A stretch of DNA of 64,000 nt from Toxotes chatareus (lineage: Eukaryota; Chordata; Actinopteri; Toxotidae), in assembly GCA_016801885.1 (NCBI GenBank), contig CM028900.1, positions 14,278,972-14,342,971 on the forward strand. The letters are read 5' to 3'. Position 1 is the stretch's first letter. The number at the start of each line of letters is the position of its first letter. The notes beneath the pieces were generated by a model. The model was not told the DNA's origin. It searched no databases and worked only from the letters and a program-made list of their open reading frames with translations. The translations under genes and the position numbers were made by a program. Positions 37,564 through 50,614 of this stretch are shown here, one piece after another.

Positions 37564-40533
37564 TCAGCTGTCTTTTGTTTTCGACTTCAGGAAGGGCTTG
37601 TGCAGCACATCGTAGAGTCGTCTCGCCTGAGAACACATGTCAACACTTTAATTCAACAAATGTTCCATGTAGCCTCTCTTTCAACATATTCTGCATATGT
37701 ATTCTTACTTACCTTTTGTGGTCCAAGGCCTGGACAGAGAACGAGGTCTTCCTTAGACGCACTGATGATTCCTTCTATGGACTGTAAAATAATTAAATAA
37801 ATAAGTAAAATAAAATAAAATGGCACAAAATGTATTGACCAGAACATTCTCTCTGAGAACATCACTAAATGAAATTGAGTACAATTAAAAGATTAACTCA
37901 GAGTGCACTATCAAATCAGCCTGTGAATATACACTATTTATAAGACAGCATTAATCTGAGGATGAATCTTTGCTGTGCCGAGCAGCTAATGGACTGAAAA
38001 TACTCTTCTGTGTGCAGTGGTGCTCACCGAGAAAGTGGACAGCAAGGTAATAGCATCAGTCTTGTTTATAGACTTAACAGTGGTCAGGCAGTCTGTAACC
38101 TTAAAACAAACATCAAAATCCAATCAGCATTGCGTCATTCAAAGACTGAAAAACACTGCGAGGTGATTTTCCTCCACATTACTATGTGACTGCATCATAT
38201 TCAGACAGTCACATTAAAAAGTAGAAATTGGCACAGCTATGACTTTAAAAATGGAAAAGTGTGAATCCACCCACCTTTGACAGATAGTCTTTTTCAACTT
38301 GCTCCTTCAGTAGGTCTGCTGGCTTCTTTTCATATGACTTATATGTTTCTAGGTAACGCCCTGCCTCCTCTGGACTGTCAAATCAACATAACAACAACAT
38401 TAGGAATGTTTTCTCTATTTATTTTAGCCTAATAGTTTACTGGCCAACAGTCCGTGTCCTGTAACAAACTGTTCGGTCTTCTTGGTGATCTGTTGCAGGT
38501 CTTTACCTCCAAGCCAAGATGAGAGTGCAGTCAGCCATGATGCAGATGCGAGCCAGCTCCTTCAGCACATGATGAGGATCTTTCTGTGATGAAAAATCAA
38601 TCTGAGTCACAAAAACTACATGCATTCTTAAAGATTTATAAATGGAACTTGGAGCTGTAAATCTGTTTTAAACAGACATGTCCTGAAAATTTTTTTGACC
38701 AAATCTTTTTTCATACAGTGTTTGTATGTATTCATGTTTGTTAGTATATTTTCCTACAAGCAATCCTGAAATAGCCTCCAGCTGCACGTCACGCTTCAAA
38801 TACATCACTACTAACACGGTAATTATAAATTTTTTTACTATAAATGTTAAAGCAGGAAATTAACAACATATGAAGAAAGTAAGTGGAATAACAACACAGA
38901 TTATCTTTTTTATAATCTGAGCTTTTTAATGTATCAATTTGTTATAATTGACAAAATATCAGAATTGTAACGGATTTGATATGCAGCAATCATTAAATTA
39001 AAACATCTCTTGATCTGCCCCAAAAGTGAAAAACACAAAGTTTCGTGAATGTTGTTTCTTCTTGCTTACCACGTCTACTTGAACCAGTAACACTCGCAGG
39101 GTGAATGTCTGTCCAAGCTGCTTCAAACGGTCATGTATATAGTTTGGGTTGAGGTTGTGATACCTCAGACTTAAAGCCAGACCCAAAACACACAAGAGAA
39201 AGAAAACATGTGAAAAAAGTGCATAGCTGTGTTTGCTCATCAAATTATAATAAAACACAGTGTACTCCTCTGTGTGCACATGCCAACACCTCTTCTTGAT
39301 CTCATATGCTATTTTTATTAAACAGATACCTACCTGAGGAAGAGAGCACATGTTGTCTGTCCCAAGACATAGTCTGGTACAACATCTCCAAACTCCCACG
39401 GCACACTCCTCACAAACTTCAGAATGGGATTTCCCCTCTGAATAAGTGACAACAAATATGTGAAATAATGTAATGTGATTCTTACCATTGTGTAAATCAA
39501 CCAACAAACCTGAAAACATCTTTGTTTCTTTCCTGATACAACAAAAAGCCTGACTCTCCATGGAATAAATAAGAAGGTATGGAGAAGAAATAGATTGATG
39601 GATTGCTGTTGTGAGTTCTTGTAAACCCTACACTACCAATCAAAAGTTTTAGAACGTCCCAGTTTTATATTAAATTTCCATCAATACAAGTCCAGTGAAT
39701 AACCTTAAATGGTACAAAGGTAAATAGTAAACAGCCCAAGGTAAACAAAAAGAAAAGTTTAGGTAACTGAAAAATCTTGAAAATTTCATAGAAAAGTGAA
39801 AAAGCATACATTCTGAACCATACCTGTCGAGGACTGACAATAATGCTGCTCCCAGACCCCACCGGTTTAGGACCCACGCTGAGGCTTGCATCTAACCTTT
39901 GACAGTTACCCTCTTTTTGGTCTGTGCCCGCCACCTGTCTCTCCTCACTCTTCTGAGCCCCTTCAGATCCACCTTCGGTCCCTTTGGCGCAGTCCTGAAC
40001 AGTTTCACACCTTCCCGTGGCAGAAGATCCTGAACCAGGCTCAGTTTGTTCCAGACTGGTAGCTCCAGCACCTTGAGTCCTTGGCAGTTTGAGGGGAACC
40101 TCTCTCTGAGGGGCAGCAGCCACATTGCTTTTACTCTGGACGATATATTCTGCGTAAGACAAGGGCTGGTCCACTGACACAGGAGCAGGCTTTAGTGAAG
40201 ATGCAGATGAAGACAGAAACTGCGGCTTGAGCTGGAATACATTGACATGAAAAGCTTGTCAGAGAGTCGACAATTATGAATAAAATCGTGTTGGAAAAAC
40301 ACAAGTGTCACTTACAATTTCAGCACGTTATCCTGACCAAGAACTTTGTGTTGCTACGTTGGTAAGTTATTTAAAAAATGTGAATTGTAGTCACCAACTG
40401 GAAAGGTAGCGTTAGTTAGCTAGCTAAATCCTAGCCGTAAGAAGTTAGCGTTAAATTCTGACAAAATACCAACCGGTGTTCTTTCTTTGGTGAAAGCAGA
40501 ATCGTCCAAGTTGATGTTAAATCTCTTCTTCAT
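37564..40533 (-). CDS. ercc1: DNA excision repair protein ERCC-1
   Basis: Exons (minus): 40474-40533 with ATG, 39824-40231, 39334-39437, 39070-39169, 38507-38583, 38275-38374, 38028-38099, 37713-37781, 37564-37626. The total is 1053 nt, or 350 aa; human is 297 aa. ERCC1 is the non-catalytic partner of the XPF nuclease and cuts 5' of DNA lesions and crosslinks. Visible are the YAEYIVQS N-terminal motif, SIIVSPRQ followed by RGNPILKFVR, the nuclease-like central domain (PWEFGD, YVLGQTTCALFLSLRYHNL, LRVLLVQVDV, LILAWSPEEAGRYLETYK), and the C-terminal double helix-hairpin-helix (SASKEDLVLCPGLGPQKARR) that pairs with XPF. The extra length is mostly a Gln/Gly/Glu-rich N-terminal linker in exon 2. 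All introns are GT-AG. The 5' end faces the SON-like gene. Confidence 0.97.
39629..39815. repeat. Probable transposon remnant in ercc1 intron 2
   Basis: It begins TACACTACCAATCAAAAGTT, which resembles the terminal sequence of abundant fish DNA transposons or their non-autonomous derivatives. No matching second end was found, so the family is uncertain. Confidence 0.35.
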
Positions 40534-41621
40534 GTCTCTCAATTAATGAAGACTTTTCGAGTAAACACACGCCACTGACTGGTAGGACTTCTGCTTACTA
40601 TCGTCCATCCCTGAGAGCACTGTTACTCACTGTTACGCCGCCAACGATGACACTTCCGGCGCACATCCTTCAGAATAAAAGCACCATCTCCATCAATGTT
40701 ACCTGGCTACAAAACCTCAAGAGCGCCCCCAAGCACGTTTTAATTTATATCTGATATACTTTACCACAAATAAGTATATTTACCTTGTTAAAAACTCTTA
40801 AAATTACATCTACCCTTCTCTCTCGTTGAAAAAATCCACTATGCTAATATATTTTCATGTCATTAGTTTAACAACAGGATACAAGATGTCTTCTATTTCA
40901 CTGTATAGTTCATGTTCAGGGTTTGGGGATCTTTACGTGGTAGTTAAGTGTAAGTTGACCTGATAGCCGAGTACCAGAACTACTGTACTGTAAATGTATT
41001 TTTGTTGCCCGAAATAATTTCTTCAAACTAAAACAAAATGAATATTTTCTGTCCTGATGCTTCCAAATAACAGCACTAAATTATCTCTGGAACAGGGTGT
41101 AACACCCAGAAAAAAAAAAGTAGAGCTAATCAGCCATATGCTGAAGTTACACAATCCTGAAGTTTGCCTCAGATTGCTACCATGGAGTGAGTGGAGTTGC
41201 CTAGGAGACCGTGACGCCGCCATTCAAACCGCGCAGCATGGCATGTTGGGATACCTTTTCCCATCATGGCGGACCAGTTAGTTGGCTAACATAAACGGTT
41301 AGCATATTCAGCGATTCTTTGGTCCTGCACAGTTTGGGACCGCAGCCATCTGGCATTTTCTACAAAGGAACCGCAGCCACCGAACATAAACTGGGTAATT
41401 ATATGCTACAGAAACGACAGTTCTGATGAGCGAACGAACCTGGTTCGATGAAAGAAGAAGCAGCTACATTTCTTAGCAAACTAGCTAGTTAAATAGCTAC
41501 TAGTGTGCTAACTTAGCTAGCGGTAATGTCCTAGCTAAACGTGTTGGTAGTGAAGCGCCGCTGAGGCCGCGGCTTGCAGGTAGTATGCTCGGCTTTTAGA
41601 GCTTATACTCTTTTCTGGCTG
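40534..41621. promoter_or_regulatory. Shared 5' region of ercc1 and the SON-like gene
   Basis: Divergent genes start on either side. The SON-like 5' UTR exon probably ends at 41621 (GGCTG|GTAAGTG). GTTAGC/GCTAGC-rich stretches lie in ercc1 intron 1 (about 40410-40450) and around 41460-41530. There is no clear TATA box, as expected for housekeeping promoters. Confidence 0.45.
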
Positions 41622-43496
41622 GTAAGTGTGCAAAACATTTTGCGTTTAATTGAGCAGTTTATATATAAAAAAAAACACGAATTCATGGTTGTATTAACTC
41701 AAACTAACGTTAGCTAGCGAATGCCAACTGCATTGATCTGTGAATGGAGGTTAATGTTAGCTGTGGCAGTGAAGGCCCGACAGTATTTGGCGTTATCTAA
41801 CAACTGTCTGTTGTTGCCTAAACTTTTTTCCTCCTTGCTTCTTTTGTCCTCACAGCTTCTGACTCAGATGTAAACAACAGCATCTTTTGTGTAATTTAAC
41901 ACGGTGACATAATGTATCTGGATCAGAATAACGAACTTTACAGACGTTACATAAAAACTGAAATAACATGTTGGCAGCCATACCTTTGATTGTTAGCTTA
42001 GCATTAATTGAAGCGAACAGCAATGCTTCTCGCATGTTATGCGTGTATGGTGGCATGGGTGATATTAAACCTTTACGATTGTAGAACTGCTGCGTTCTTC
42101 AGCCAAATGCAGGGTTTTGCTTAAAAAATTGACTTGGTAAAAAAAAAAAACCGGATCTGTGTGTATGTAATAGGCTTTGAGCCAACAACTAAATACAAGC
42201 TGATTTAGTGAGTTGCCTTTGAGAGATCTGAGGTAATTCCGAATGAGTTTTTGGAGTAAGGACTATGGCTACCAAGCTTTACTATTTGATATTCAAGAAC
42301 TTTTTTGGCATTAGCCATCCAGCCTCATTGTTGCCTTGGGGTCAGTGCAGGGAGTGCAACCTTTATTGGGTTAAAAGGGGCTCTGGTTCTATTGTTTTAG
42401 ATGGTTACTGACTTATACTATCAGTGTTCCTTTATTTAAGTGCTGGTAGAACATGTTTGTGTGTGTGTTACTCCTCTGACCACATATTAGTCAGTGGTTT
42501 TAAGCCAGGCATTTTGCCTTTGGCAGCTTTAGATACTTGCAGTCTATTTATTGCCTATAACGATAGCTAGCAGATCTATTAGCAGACACATGCCTCTGTT
42601 CATATGTGCTTCTCATTGACTTATTCATCATCATCATCATTCAAAACTGTGTACTCAAAACCAAAAGTAAAATGTGTTTACATATTGCAATCAAAAGTAA
42701 AGGGAGAATCCGTCTCTCGGTTTTCCTCTCAGTAATCTTGTGAGGCATACTGAAGGTTTATACTGTAGATTATGCTCAGATTGATGTTGGCCGGAAAAAA
42801 TAACTTCCCGTGGTGAGACTCTAATATGTGATGGGGAAATTAAATGTCACACTGGCCAGAAGGTGCTCCTCTGATGTCAGTATTTATCACACTACTTGAT
42901 TTTAAATTAAGAGTGAACGGATCCTGGTTTGCCAGTAGTGCAAAGGAGAGGAGGAGTACATTGATGTTGGAATTGTATCAGCTCCAATCCTGATCCTGTA
43001 GATCTTCTTGGGACATTTCTGGTCTGTCTTGTTGGTTTTAGTCACAAAGGGCTCATACATAGCAGTACTCTGATGCAACACACTTGAAATAAATCTTACC
43101 TTCATGACGGTTTTAATTCTGAGTTTTTGTTCAAACTGTTTTAGAGAGGTGTGGATTAAGCTTCATTTAGCTTGTAATTTTGGAGGTTGTACAGAGAGAT
43201 GTTTCTAATATATAAAATTAGAACAGACAATTGACTTTTACATAAATTAATGGCATTCATATACTGATAGAAGCATGTCTACCCGGCTATTTTGAGCCAA
43301 ACCAAAAGGGTACCAATTTTAATTTTATAAAATCCCTATCCATACATATCACTAGGGGAAATAGTAGTTGTTCATGTTATCAAGATGGTGTTACCTATAT
43401 TATGCTGCAGCATGGGTATGAAATATATACCACATATATTACTTCATTTATTGGCGCTGCATTCTTGAGTTAAAGTACCTCTGTTTTCCTCCCCAG
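41622..43496 (+). other. First intron of the SON-like gene
   Basis: It runs from the donor after 41621 to the acceptor CCCCAG ending at 43496. Apart from a short (ATC)n near 42625 I see nothing recognisable. Confidence 0.5.
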
Positions 43497-43565
43497 TGCT
43501 AAGTGAGGGAGCAGCACATCAGTGACATTAAGACGGCCTTTTACAAAATCAGGGGCACCAGCACA

Positions 43566-46500
43566 ATGGAATGTGCAGCAGACATCCCGTCAGGTGAGTG
43601 ATGGATAATACACAAAAAAATCTGTCATTTAAATTTCTATCCAGTTTGATTAACTTTCTTTTACTGCAGTTTCCACCTAAATTTCAGGTTTAACATTTTA
43701 GTATATGCCACTGTTTCATTAAAGTCCATTGTGTTCCAGAAACAATTTAAAACATATTACAGTTATGTTTGAATGATTTGGCCAGTGAAGTTTTATTTTT
43801 TCCAAAACAATTCAACAGCTGTATTTTTGAAGCTCTTAGACAGATGTCACTGTGCCTGCTTCTGTATGAGCTTATGTATTTAGAGCTTTACAGTAGTAGC
43901 CTACACTTTCAGTGGTCATCGCTATAAAGACAAAAGTCACCTAAAAATAACAGCATGGTTGGTTGTGACGTGGCTTATTATTCACCTTACCCTTTGTGTA
44001 CCTTAAACAGTTTGGAAAGGGCTCCTTGGAACAGTTCACAGTAAATGAAGATGATCACAAGCCTTCAGATCAAGCAAAATTAAATTTAGTACATTCAAGT
44101 GTAGCGCTAATCAAATAATAAGAGAAATAACTTTCTTTAGGTTTTGTACATGCTATGGATTTGACAAATACTTGTGTAATCTGAAATAATGGGTTCCCTG
44201 TGCAGGTGAGGATGAGGCACCTGAGAAAGATGACATGAACGCCAAGGAAGGGACCGAGCCACCCCATAAGAAAAACAAGAAGCACAGAAAACACAAGAGC
44301 AAGAAGAAGAAGAGGAGGAGGAAGGGGGAAAAGGAGAGCAGTTCAGAATCTGGTGCTGAGTCTGATGTAGAACCACCACCTCCACCAAGGCCTGTCCGGA
44401 CCACCAGAGCCAGGTCAAGAAAAATAAATTTCAATTACCAGTACAGCCTAGCTAATTCTTACCTTACCCAAACTGAAAGGTGACCTCCTTGTGTTTTGTT
44501 TGTATCAAGAGCTTAAATTTTACACATAAGTAGGGACATTTTGTAAACATAGTTTTCCTTGTGTCTGTAGTGCCAGACTGGCAGCAGCCGCCGGGGCAGG
44601 AGATCATGCTGGCTTGAAGGATGAGGGTAAAAAGGATGTAATTACAGGTGGGAAATCCTCACACGCAAACATAACTCATTTTCTTCAGAAAGTAAGAGGT
44701 TGATTCCCTGTTATTTGATTATTTCTAATCAGATCGTGTGGACACGGAGGTAGACTCAAAATCCAAAAAACACAAAAGACATACTGCCAAGAAGAAGAAA
44801 AAGAAGAAGAAGAAAGATGAAAAGCAGGAGAAGAAATCCCCATCTCGATCCCCATCTGAAAGCAGCTCAGCTTCAGGTTCTGAGTCTGAAGGTGAAGGAG
44901 GGAAAGGAGCTGGCGATGGCAAATATTCTCCACTTGCAGCATCTGACCTGCAAGAACCAGTATCCAAACTGTGTTCAAAAAGCAAACGAGGTGAAGAGAA
45001 GGGGCTTCCCATCCTCATGCAGAAACCTGAGTTGCTTGAAGTGAAGAAAGAGGAGAGTTCAAATATGGATGTGTCCCCAACTGGAGGGAGGGGCAGTAAC
45101 ACGAATGGATCTGAAAAGGATATGAGGTCGCCCACTGCAGGTCAAGATGAGATAACACAGACAGCAACAGTTAGGGTTAAGACAGAGGGTGGTCATGGAG
45201 ATGGTACGTTCAGCCATGCCCAGGAACTCCCTGACATCATCCCTAAACAGGAGGGTGCTACCCCAAGAGATGACCCAGGCCTGAAAGATCAGGCCAATTC
45301 AGTTCAGAGGGCAAAGGTCAAGGAACACGATACATCCAGGTCCAGGTCTTCTTCTCCTTCCAGGGGCCTAGACATTAAGAGGTCTGGGTCAAGTCATAGT
45401 CAGTCACCAACACCCAGTCCCAGTAGGCAGCAGTTTGGTAGTCAAACCGCAATAGCAACAAAAGAACGGTCAAGAACCCATTCCAGGTCAACCTCAAAGG
45501 GAAAACGGTCTGCAACTCCCCTAAAGAGTCAGAAGCTATCTCACTCTCAGTCCCCTAAATCTAGGAGGAAGTCGCTCTCCCCATCGCTCAAGTCTCCCAA
45601 GAGAGCAAGCTGTCCGTCCCGGTCCACCTCTCGTTCCCTCACCCCCAAGAAGAAGGTGTTAAAATCTCCAAGGAAGTCCAGGTCTCCTAAAAGGCGGAGA
45701 AATTCCTTGTCTGTTTCCCCAAAGCGACGCAGGAGTCCCCCATCTCCTAAAAGAAAGATGTCACGATCCCCTAAACGTGGTGGGCGCAGATCCCCTTCTC
45801 TATCTCGGTCTCCAAGGAGAAGTCGAAGGTCAGAGTCACGTTCTCGTGGAGGCACAAGGCACTCTAGGACGCGCTCACCAAGACGGGGTGGTGCAGGTGG
45901 CAGGCGTTCACGGTCACGCTCCGTCACTAGAACTCGCCGCTCCTGCTCTAGATCCAGACGGCCTGTTCGTCGCTCCAGATCACGAACACCCACAAGACGT
46001 GCAGGGGGTAGGCGCTCCAGGAGTCGATCCCTGTCTCGACGTAGGCGGTCACCACCGCCCAGATCTCGCCGCTCACGCTCCCGGTCGATCCGCAGGAGCA
46101 GGCGGACTCGGTCACGTTCCATAGTAGTCCTTAAGCGCAGTCGTCGCTCCAGATCCAGGAGTCCCCGTAAACGGACCAAATCCAGAACCCCTCCCCCCAG
46201 GAGGCGGTCTAAATCCAGGTCACCAGTCAGAAGGCGCTCTCGGTCCCCTGCCAGGAGAAGTCGTTCTCCACCAAGGTTTGGCAAACGTTCCAAATCCCGC
46301 TCATTGTCTCGAAGGCACCGGTCAAAGTCACACTCACCACTGCCTGGCAAGAAGAGGTCTAAATCTCCCAAGAAGAGTGGGAGAAGGTCAAAATCTAAAT
46401 CTGTTTCTCCAGGCTTGAACAGATCTAAGTCCAGGTCCAGATCTGAGTCAAGTGATGGGAGATCTGACAGCTCTTCTCCAGCCAAATCCACATCTTCCTC

Positions 46501-49164
46501 TCCTGTTAAAGCAAAGAAGCCTTCTCCAAAAGTAGAGCAGACAGCTGGAGAAAGTGGAGGACCAGCTACAGCAGGTCAGATTTTTTTTTCATTCAAACTG
46601 CAATTACTCAAATTGATTTTGTTTCCTTAATTTCTGTATCTGCAGTTACCAAGAGTCATTGCAAAAACAAAAATGAATCCTAATGCACATTACCCCCACT
46701 CACCGTTAGACTTCAATAACAAGCCACAACCAAGTCGCTCTCATCCCCTTATTCCCCCAAGCTGATCTGAATTGCAAGTTAATGTCTTTTCATCGTTTGT
46801 TCTTTTTACCAAGTGGAAAGTATTAGTTGTTGTGGATAAATTCAAGTGTTTTTTTTTCCTCTAAAAATGTCTTAACATGTCTTTATGCCATGTCATTTAA
46901 CATGTACCATGCAGGTGGTTGGAAACCCGTGCCCTCAGCAGCTGCCTGCAGCCCACAGGCTGGGAGCTCCTCCGATAAATTGCAGGAGCAGCTTGCTCCG
47001 AACCATGCCAAGGAGCAGAGGGAGCCTAACAGTTCGTCCAATGAACAAGATGCTCCCAGGTCCAGGTCTGGTTCCCAAGAACCTAATCCAGATGGATCGG
47101 ATTGTTCCGAAGTCTCAGATGAAGAAGAGGATTCTTCCTCTCCAGTTAAAATTACATCTAAACGCCAGAGGAGCTCCTCAGTTTCAGCATCTCCAGAAGT
47201 GCAGAAGAAGCAGTTGTCCAAGTCACGGTCACCTACGGATCGCAGGAAACTTTCACGCTCAACTTCATCACCTCGACGATCAACATCCAAGTCTACATCC
47301 AGAAGGAAGCAGTCTAGGTGTGTAGTGTGTTAGTGTTTGTTTGTTTGTATGCACCCACCCTACATCATGAACAGGGTTTCTGTGGGACCTTAAAGAGCAT
47401 AACATTAAATTCCTTAAAGGTATTGGATATTAAAGACCTCATTAAATGGACTTTAAAAGTATCTAATCATCAGATCCAGTGCTCACATCATGCTACACTA
47501 GTAAATGTAACTACGAAGTCAAATACATAAAGCCTTCTGATTATTCTGTAACTGCTGTCCCACTCTGTTTAGTTGCTGTTTAGTTGTATTGTTTACTCAA
47601 GTATTCATCAGTCTTACCATTAATCTTTCCTCAGGTCCAAGTCTCCAGTGAGGAAAAGAGAATCTGTCTCTCCATCAGAAAGGAAGAAGCGACGATCTAA
47701 ATCTCCTGCTCGGCGGCGGCGGTCACACTCGCGATCACGGCGTAAGCGTTCGGGCTCCAAGTCGAGAACCAGAATCCGCCGGTCCAAGTCTCGCACTCCA
47801 GCCCGCAAGAGGCGATCCCGAAGCCGTTCACCCAATACCCGGGGGAGGAGGAGATCCAAGTCCACAGACAGGAGCAAGAGATCCAAGAGCCGCTCCACGG
47901 GGCGCAGGAAACGGTCCAGGTCAGGAGACAGAAGCAGGCGATCTAGGTCTCGTTCCTCAGATCGTAGACGGAGGTCTAGGTCTAGAGGTCGAGGGAGGCG
48001 CCCAGTGTTTCGCAGTCGCTCATTTGACAGACGGGACAGGTGGAAGAGGGAACCTAGCCACTCTCCAGTTCTCATCCTGCGTAAACAGCGCCGCTCAGGG
48101 TCCCGGACACGGCGCAGCACCAGCAAGACTCCTCCACGGCTCACTGAACTAGGTAAAACAAAAAGATAGTTGCCAATAACAATCATGTAAGGTAGTTAAC
48201 ACTTACAACTGTTATTCTATGTTTATGAACATTCATGCAACAGTTTTGCATGATTTTGTTTAGATTTTTATACTTTTTATACATTTTAGACTGCTTCATG
48301 CTGAATCTTGCCTTGTTTCCCGCTCTACTTACCCTCCCTGCACCCTATTGCATTACCCCTTCCTTATCACTCTCTCTTCCACACTTCCTTTCCTCAGACA
48401 AGGACCAGCTCCTGGAGATAGCTAAGGCTAACGCTGCTGCCATGTGCGCTAAGGCTGGGGTTCCCATTCCTGAGAGTCTTCGGCCAAAAGCCATCCTCCA
48501 GCTCCCTCTACCCACTCCATCTCCCACCCCTCTCTCCTTACCTCTACCTTTACCTCTCCCAATGGGCATGGGGATGCCCAACATGCCGAATATGCCCAAC
48601 ATGGGTCCAATGGGGATACCCAATATTCCGGGGATGCCCAGCATGTCAAACATCACCATGAGTGCTGCCATGGCAAGTATGACAGCAGCTACTATGACAG
48701 CTGCCCTGACCAACATGGGTGCCCTGGCGGCCATGCCTCCCCTTGCCCCACTCCCTACCATTACTAACAAGCCTCCCCCATGCCTCGCCCCCCCAACACC
48801 AACCCTTAACCTGGACCACATCGAGGAAGCAAAGAGGAAGGTCACTCAGCAGGCCAACATACACACCATCAAGGAGCTTACTGAGGTAAATGTAGGGTAA
48901 ATTTGTCTTTGTGTGTTATTGGTTGAGAGTAATTATTACAGTTTTTGTACATGTTCAGTAGAAACAATGTTGAATGAAAGAATGTTGAAGAGTGAGTAAT
49001 GTGGTTGTACTTTTGAGGATATGTCCATACAATCAGTATATGCGCTAGTACAAAGTAACAGATGTTTTTTTTCCTCTTTGTTTTTGTAGAAGTGTAAGAT
49101 GATTGCAAATAGCAAGGAGGAGATGGCCATTGCCAAACCCCATGTCTCAGATGATGAAAGCTAA
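43566..49164 (+). CDS. SON-like arginine/serine-rich splicing protein
   Basis: Exons: 43566-43593 with ATG, 44206-44413, 44571-44647, 44733-46574, 46915-47317, 47635-48152, 48398-48885, 49090-49164. The total is 3639 nt, or 1212 aa. Order: lysine-rich stretches (about residues 30-130), a long RS region (about 300-690), an acidic/serine segment, a second RS block (about 853-1025), then LLEIAKANAAAMCAKAGVP near 1028-1048, which is almost identical to SON, and a final IKELTEKCK...KPHVSDDES. SON is a nuclear-speckle splicing cofactor. Mammalian SON continues into a G-patch and a double-stranded-RNA-binding domain; here TAA follows KPHVSDDES and neither domain was seen downstream to 54 kb. A Met/Pro/Asn-rich insert (about 1065-1130) is absent from human SON. 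It could be a shortened SON paralogue; the orthologue name is not certain. All introns are GT-AG. Confidence 0.88.
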
Positions 49165-49600
49165 AACCGCCAAGCCCTCACGGTAAAATTTCTTATTTTT
49201 TCCCCATTTTATTCTTCTTCTTCCTTTGCCAGTCTTTATGTTAGTGTTTGATTAATTTCTCTTCACTCCCTTGTGGGCGTTGGGTTTTTTAATCACTGAC
49301 ATCAAGAAGCAGATTATACTATATATTTAATTATAAGTTTTTATTTATTTTTAAGATGATTTCAATCTTGTCCAGCTGATCATCGATCCAAAAGCAGCAT
49401 GCTCATTGGCCATCTCAATTTGGAATCAACTCTGTGTGCTGATTGATCCACTTTTGTCTTTCAGTCTCTATTTGAGGAATTGTAACAGGTCATACTTGCA
49501 TATGAAATAGGGGTGGGCGAAAAATATCACATCACGGCTATGGCAAAAATCACGATTTTATCACAGTTCATTTTTACAGTGAAGTTAATTTAGAACCAAA

Positions 49601-50394
49601 CTATTCTCTATGTAAAAATTTAGCCCTAAAGACAAAAAAAGTCACCTCTTTCCACCGTTTGCTACTTCTCTCATATGGCGTGCTTTTATCAAAGGCTTGT
49701 GTTATAGTTGGTTGTTTCTGTGTAATGTCTTTAGCCGTTACCACTGGCTGATGTGTGGTTGGCCTCGCTGCTTGGCTCTCACCAAACTGTTTCGGATGCT
49801 GCCTCTTCAGGTGGTTAAAGAGGTTTGTTGTGTTGCCACCCGAAGCACGAACCCTCTCTGTGCAAACTTTGCAAATGACAGTTGTTTGCGCTTTGTCGTT
49901 TGGAGAAAACCCAAACCAGTTCCATACGCAGTGTTGGGGAGTAACGGAATACATGTAACGGTGTTACGTATTCAAAATACAAATTAAGAGTAACTGTATT
50001 CCATTACAGTTACAGTAAAATAGATAGTATTCCGAATACTGTTACATTGTTGAAATCAATGGATTACGTGACAATACTTCTCTGTTTCACAAGTTTATAT
50101 TTATTCTCTAAATGAACGAAGGCAACCCGATGCGTTTCCCAGAAGCCCCAGCTCCACGAAAACAAACATAAATAAATGAGCTATTCGCCTGACCAGTCGG
50201 TCAGAATGGAGTCGGACGAGGAGCAGCAGGAGCGAGAGCTTGAGCTGCAGCTGGTAAAACAAAGCCGGGACAGGAATACGTTGGCCAAGACAGAAACGCC
50301 GTTCCGTATTCTGAATACGTAACACGGTTACATGTATTCCGTTACTCCCCAACACTGTCCATACAACTGAAGTGGAGTTCTCTTTGGGGACCAA
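49601..50394 (-). pseudogene. BED zinc-finger N-terminus of a hAT transposase, broken
   Basis: Minus-strand frames read MVPKENSTSVVW up to 50358 and resume at 49929 with WFGFSPND, CKVC...NHLKRQH (a BED-type C2H2 finger) and a Gln/Thr-rich linker to about 49625. The inner element 49930-50357 splits the frame. The reading stops soon after the conserved RWKEVT, so the catalytic part is missing. It cannot encode a working transposase. Confidence 0.8.
49930..50357. mobile_element. Nested non-autonomous hAT-type element A (428 bp)
   Basis: The 45-bp terminal inverted repeats (49930-49974 and 50313-50357) start CAGTGTTGGGGAGTAACGG and differ at one base. The target duplication is TCCATACG/TCCATACA (7 of 8). 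It carries no transposase. Confidence 0.9.
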
Positions 50395-50614
50395 CTCCAG
50401 GCTTTCACTTTCGTTTGCCGGCCGTGGCTACCCGCTACACCTTGACTAAAACAGCAAGGCTAGTAAAAAAAAAAATCAGCACTTCTCGTACTTCGCTATG
50501 ATTGGTTGGTCATGTTCACGTGAAGCGGGCTGTTAGCTGCCCAAGGAAAAAAAAACTTCTCATGTGTCTCTGCGCAAGCCTAGAGCTGCAATTAATAGAA
50601 TGTGCCCTATAGAC

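Noticed and set aside
45547..46491. Long minus-strand open frame (314 codons) opposite the RS region
   Set aside because: It is the mirror of Arg/Ser codons and reads as Asp/Leu/Arg repeats with no domain. Splicing and SON similarity support only the plus strand.
47620..48186. Minus-strand open frame opposite the second RS block
   Set aside because: Same cause: reverse complement of RS codons, no independent support.
49601..50394. Functional BED zinc-finger gene
   Set aside because: The frame is split by a nested transposon and lacks the catalytic part.
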